Positions 7,050 through 7,533 of a DNA stretch of 7,533 nucleotides are shown here, piece by piece. Numbering within the stretch: the stretch's first letter is position 1; every line of letters starts with the position of its first letter. A program made the position numbers and the translations under genes. The notes beneath the pieces are model-generated. The model saw only the letters and a program-made list of their open reading frames with translations. It was not told the DNA's origin and made no database searches. This DNA comes from Paenibacillaceae bacterium (GTDB taxonomy: Bacteria; Bacillota; Bacilli; Paenibacillales; NBRC-103111), in NCBI GenBank assembly GCA_020697475.1, contig JAJFMO010000252.1, positions 1 through 7,533 on the forward strand, written 5' to 3'.

Positions 7050-7070
7050 AAACGGCAATCGCCGTTTTTT
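7050..7070 (+). terminator. Terminator-like hairpin with T-run, between the PilZ promoter and the ABC gene
   Basis: AAACGGC (7050-7056) and GCCGTTT (7061-7067) form a perfect 7-bp stem with a 4-base AATC loop, running into six Ts (7065-7070) on the plus strand. This has the form of a short rho-independent terminator for rightward transcripts. No plus-strand gene ends nearby, so the candidates are read-through from mrfB or a leader of the ABC gene. On the minus strand the T-run is only three bases and the site is upstream of the PilZ promoter. Confidence 0.5.
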
Positions 7071-7156
7071 GGCAAACCCGTTTGTCTAGACTTCGAACGA
7101 TCATCGGAGGATGTACTTACTGAGAAGTTAAAATAACGAAGAAGTGGTGAGTGGAA

Positions 7157-7533
7157 TTGATCCAATTGCAAGATGTGAATTTCGTACGCGAGGAGCGTCG
7201 CATCCTCGACAATATCAACTTGCACATAGGAGCGGACGAGCATTGGGCAATCTTGGGTAAGAACGGCTCTGGCAAAACGACGATTCTTGAATTGATGACC
7301 GGTTATGAATTTCCCAGCTCCGGGCGGATCGATGTGCTCGGGTTCCAATACGGATCGTGCGATGTGCGCGAGGTGCGAAGGAAAATCGGTTATATCAGCC
7401 AGTCGTTGTTTGAGAAGTTGAATCCGGCCGATCCTGTTTGGGAAGTAGTGGCAACGGGGGAATATGCTTTTTTGCGATTTTATGAGACGATCCCCGGGGA
7501 GGTCATTGACAAGGCCAGGGAGATGCTTCGACG
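7157..7533 (+). CDS. ABC transporter ATP-binding protein, YlmA/ModF-like (3' end outside the window)
   Basis: The first 125 residues of an ABC ATPase are visible. A typical N-terminal strand (IQLQDVNFVREERRILDNIN) leads to Walker A GKNGSGKT (34-41). LMTGYEFPSSG follows, and then the Q-loop IGYISQ (Gln82). The stretch DVREVRRKIGYISQSLFEKL and PVWEVVATGEYAFLRFY resemble the YlmA-type ATPases of Bacillus and Paenibacillus, related to ModF. The signature motif, Walker B and any second ATPase domain lie beyond the right edge, so substrate and partners cannot be judged. TTG 7157 is preferred because GGTGA (7146-7150) stands six bases before it. The in-frame GTG at 7151 is the only alternative after the upstream stop at 7148. 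No convincing promoter was found in the 85 bases between the hairpin and the start. Confidence 0.92.
   Translation, partial: MIQLQDVNFVREERRILDNINLHIGADEHWAILGKNGSGKTTILELMTGYEFPSSGRIDVLGFQYGSCDVREVRRKIGYISQSLFEKLNPADPVWEVVATGEYAFLRFYETIPGEVIDKAREMLR

Noticed and set aside
7111..7131. Six-codon ORF (MYLLRS) before the ABC gene as a leader peptide
   Set aside because: The GGAGG directly abuts the ATG with no spacing, so initiation is unlikely, and the peptide has no run of a regulatory amino acid.
6953..7348. Upstream extension of the PilZ frame to an ATG at 7348
   Set aside because: The extension runs through the predicted promoter and ribosome site and opposite the ABC ATPase gene, and shows no PilZ-family sequence. 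TTG 6952 gives the usual family length.

Overview
The window looks like a chromosomal segment of a spore-former-type Bacillota, most probably Paenibacillaceae (Paenibacillus/Cohnella-like). The grounds are purine-rich Shine-Dalgarno sites, TTG starts, a Bacillus-type mrfA-mrfB (yprA-yprB) DNA-repair operon, and a YpfA-type PilZ protein of the length usual in Bacillus. No mobile element, CRISPR array, tRNA or rRNA was seen.

Layout. Positions 3-1049 (+) hold the C-terminal part of a secreted or surface protein with Ig-like repeats followed by a beta-helix-like tail. It converges with, and overlaps by 4 bp, a minus-strand gene (1046-2291) for an O-antigen ligase/polymerase-like membrane protein. 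That gene is broken by a frameshift and probably an internal deletion. Upstream of it in the same frame, separated by a single TGA, is an 87-codon membrane-protein ORF (2295-2558). This ORF is either a separate small gene or the cut-off N-terminus of the polymerase. A divergent promoter region (2559-2726) then leads rightward into mrfA (2727-5012) and mrfB (5009-6289), which overlap by ATGA. Just 12 bp past mrfB lies the convergent end of a PilZ c-di-GMP receptor-like gene (6302-6952, -). After a 200-bp leader region containing a terminator-like hairpin comes the start of an ABC transporter ATPase (7157 onward, +), cut by the window edge.

How the genes fit together. MrfA (SF2 helicase with a C-terminal Cys4 zinc site) and MrfB (DEDDh exonuclease with helical repeats) form the established mitomycin-lesion repair pair of Bacillus, and their translational coupling fits a joint role. 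The remaining genes (surface protein, polysaccharide polymerase, PilZ motility/surface regulator, ABC ATPase) are cell-envelope or regulatory genes with no obvious link to repair.

I do not see a clearly new biological system. The points most worth checking are: two LexA-like half-conserved boxes in the mrfA promoter; the apparent lack of a terminator after mrfB, so that its transcript may run antisense through the whole pilZ gene to the hairpin at 7050-7070; a Ser-to-Gly change in the second c-di-GMP motif of the PilZ domain; and the decay of the O-antigen polymerase gene.
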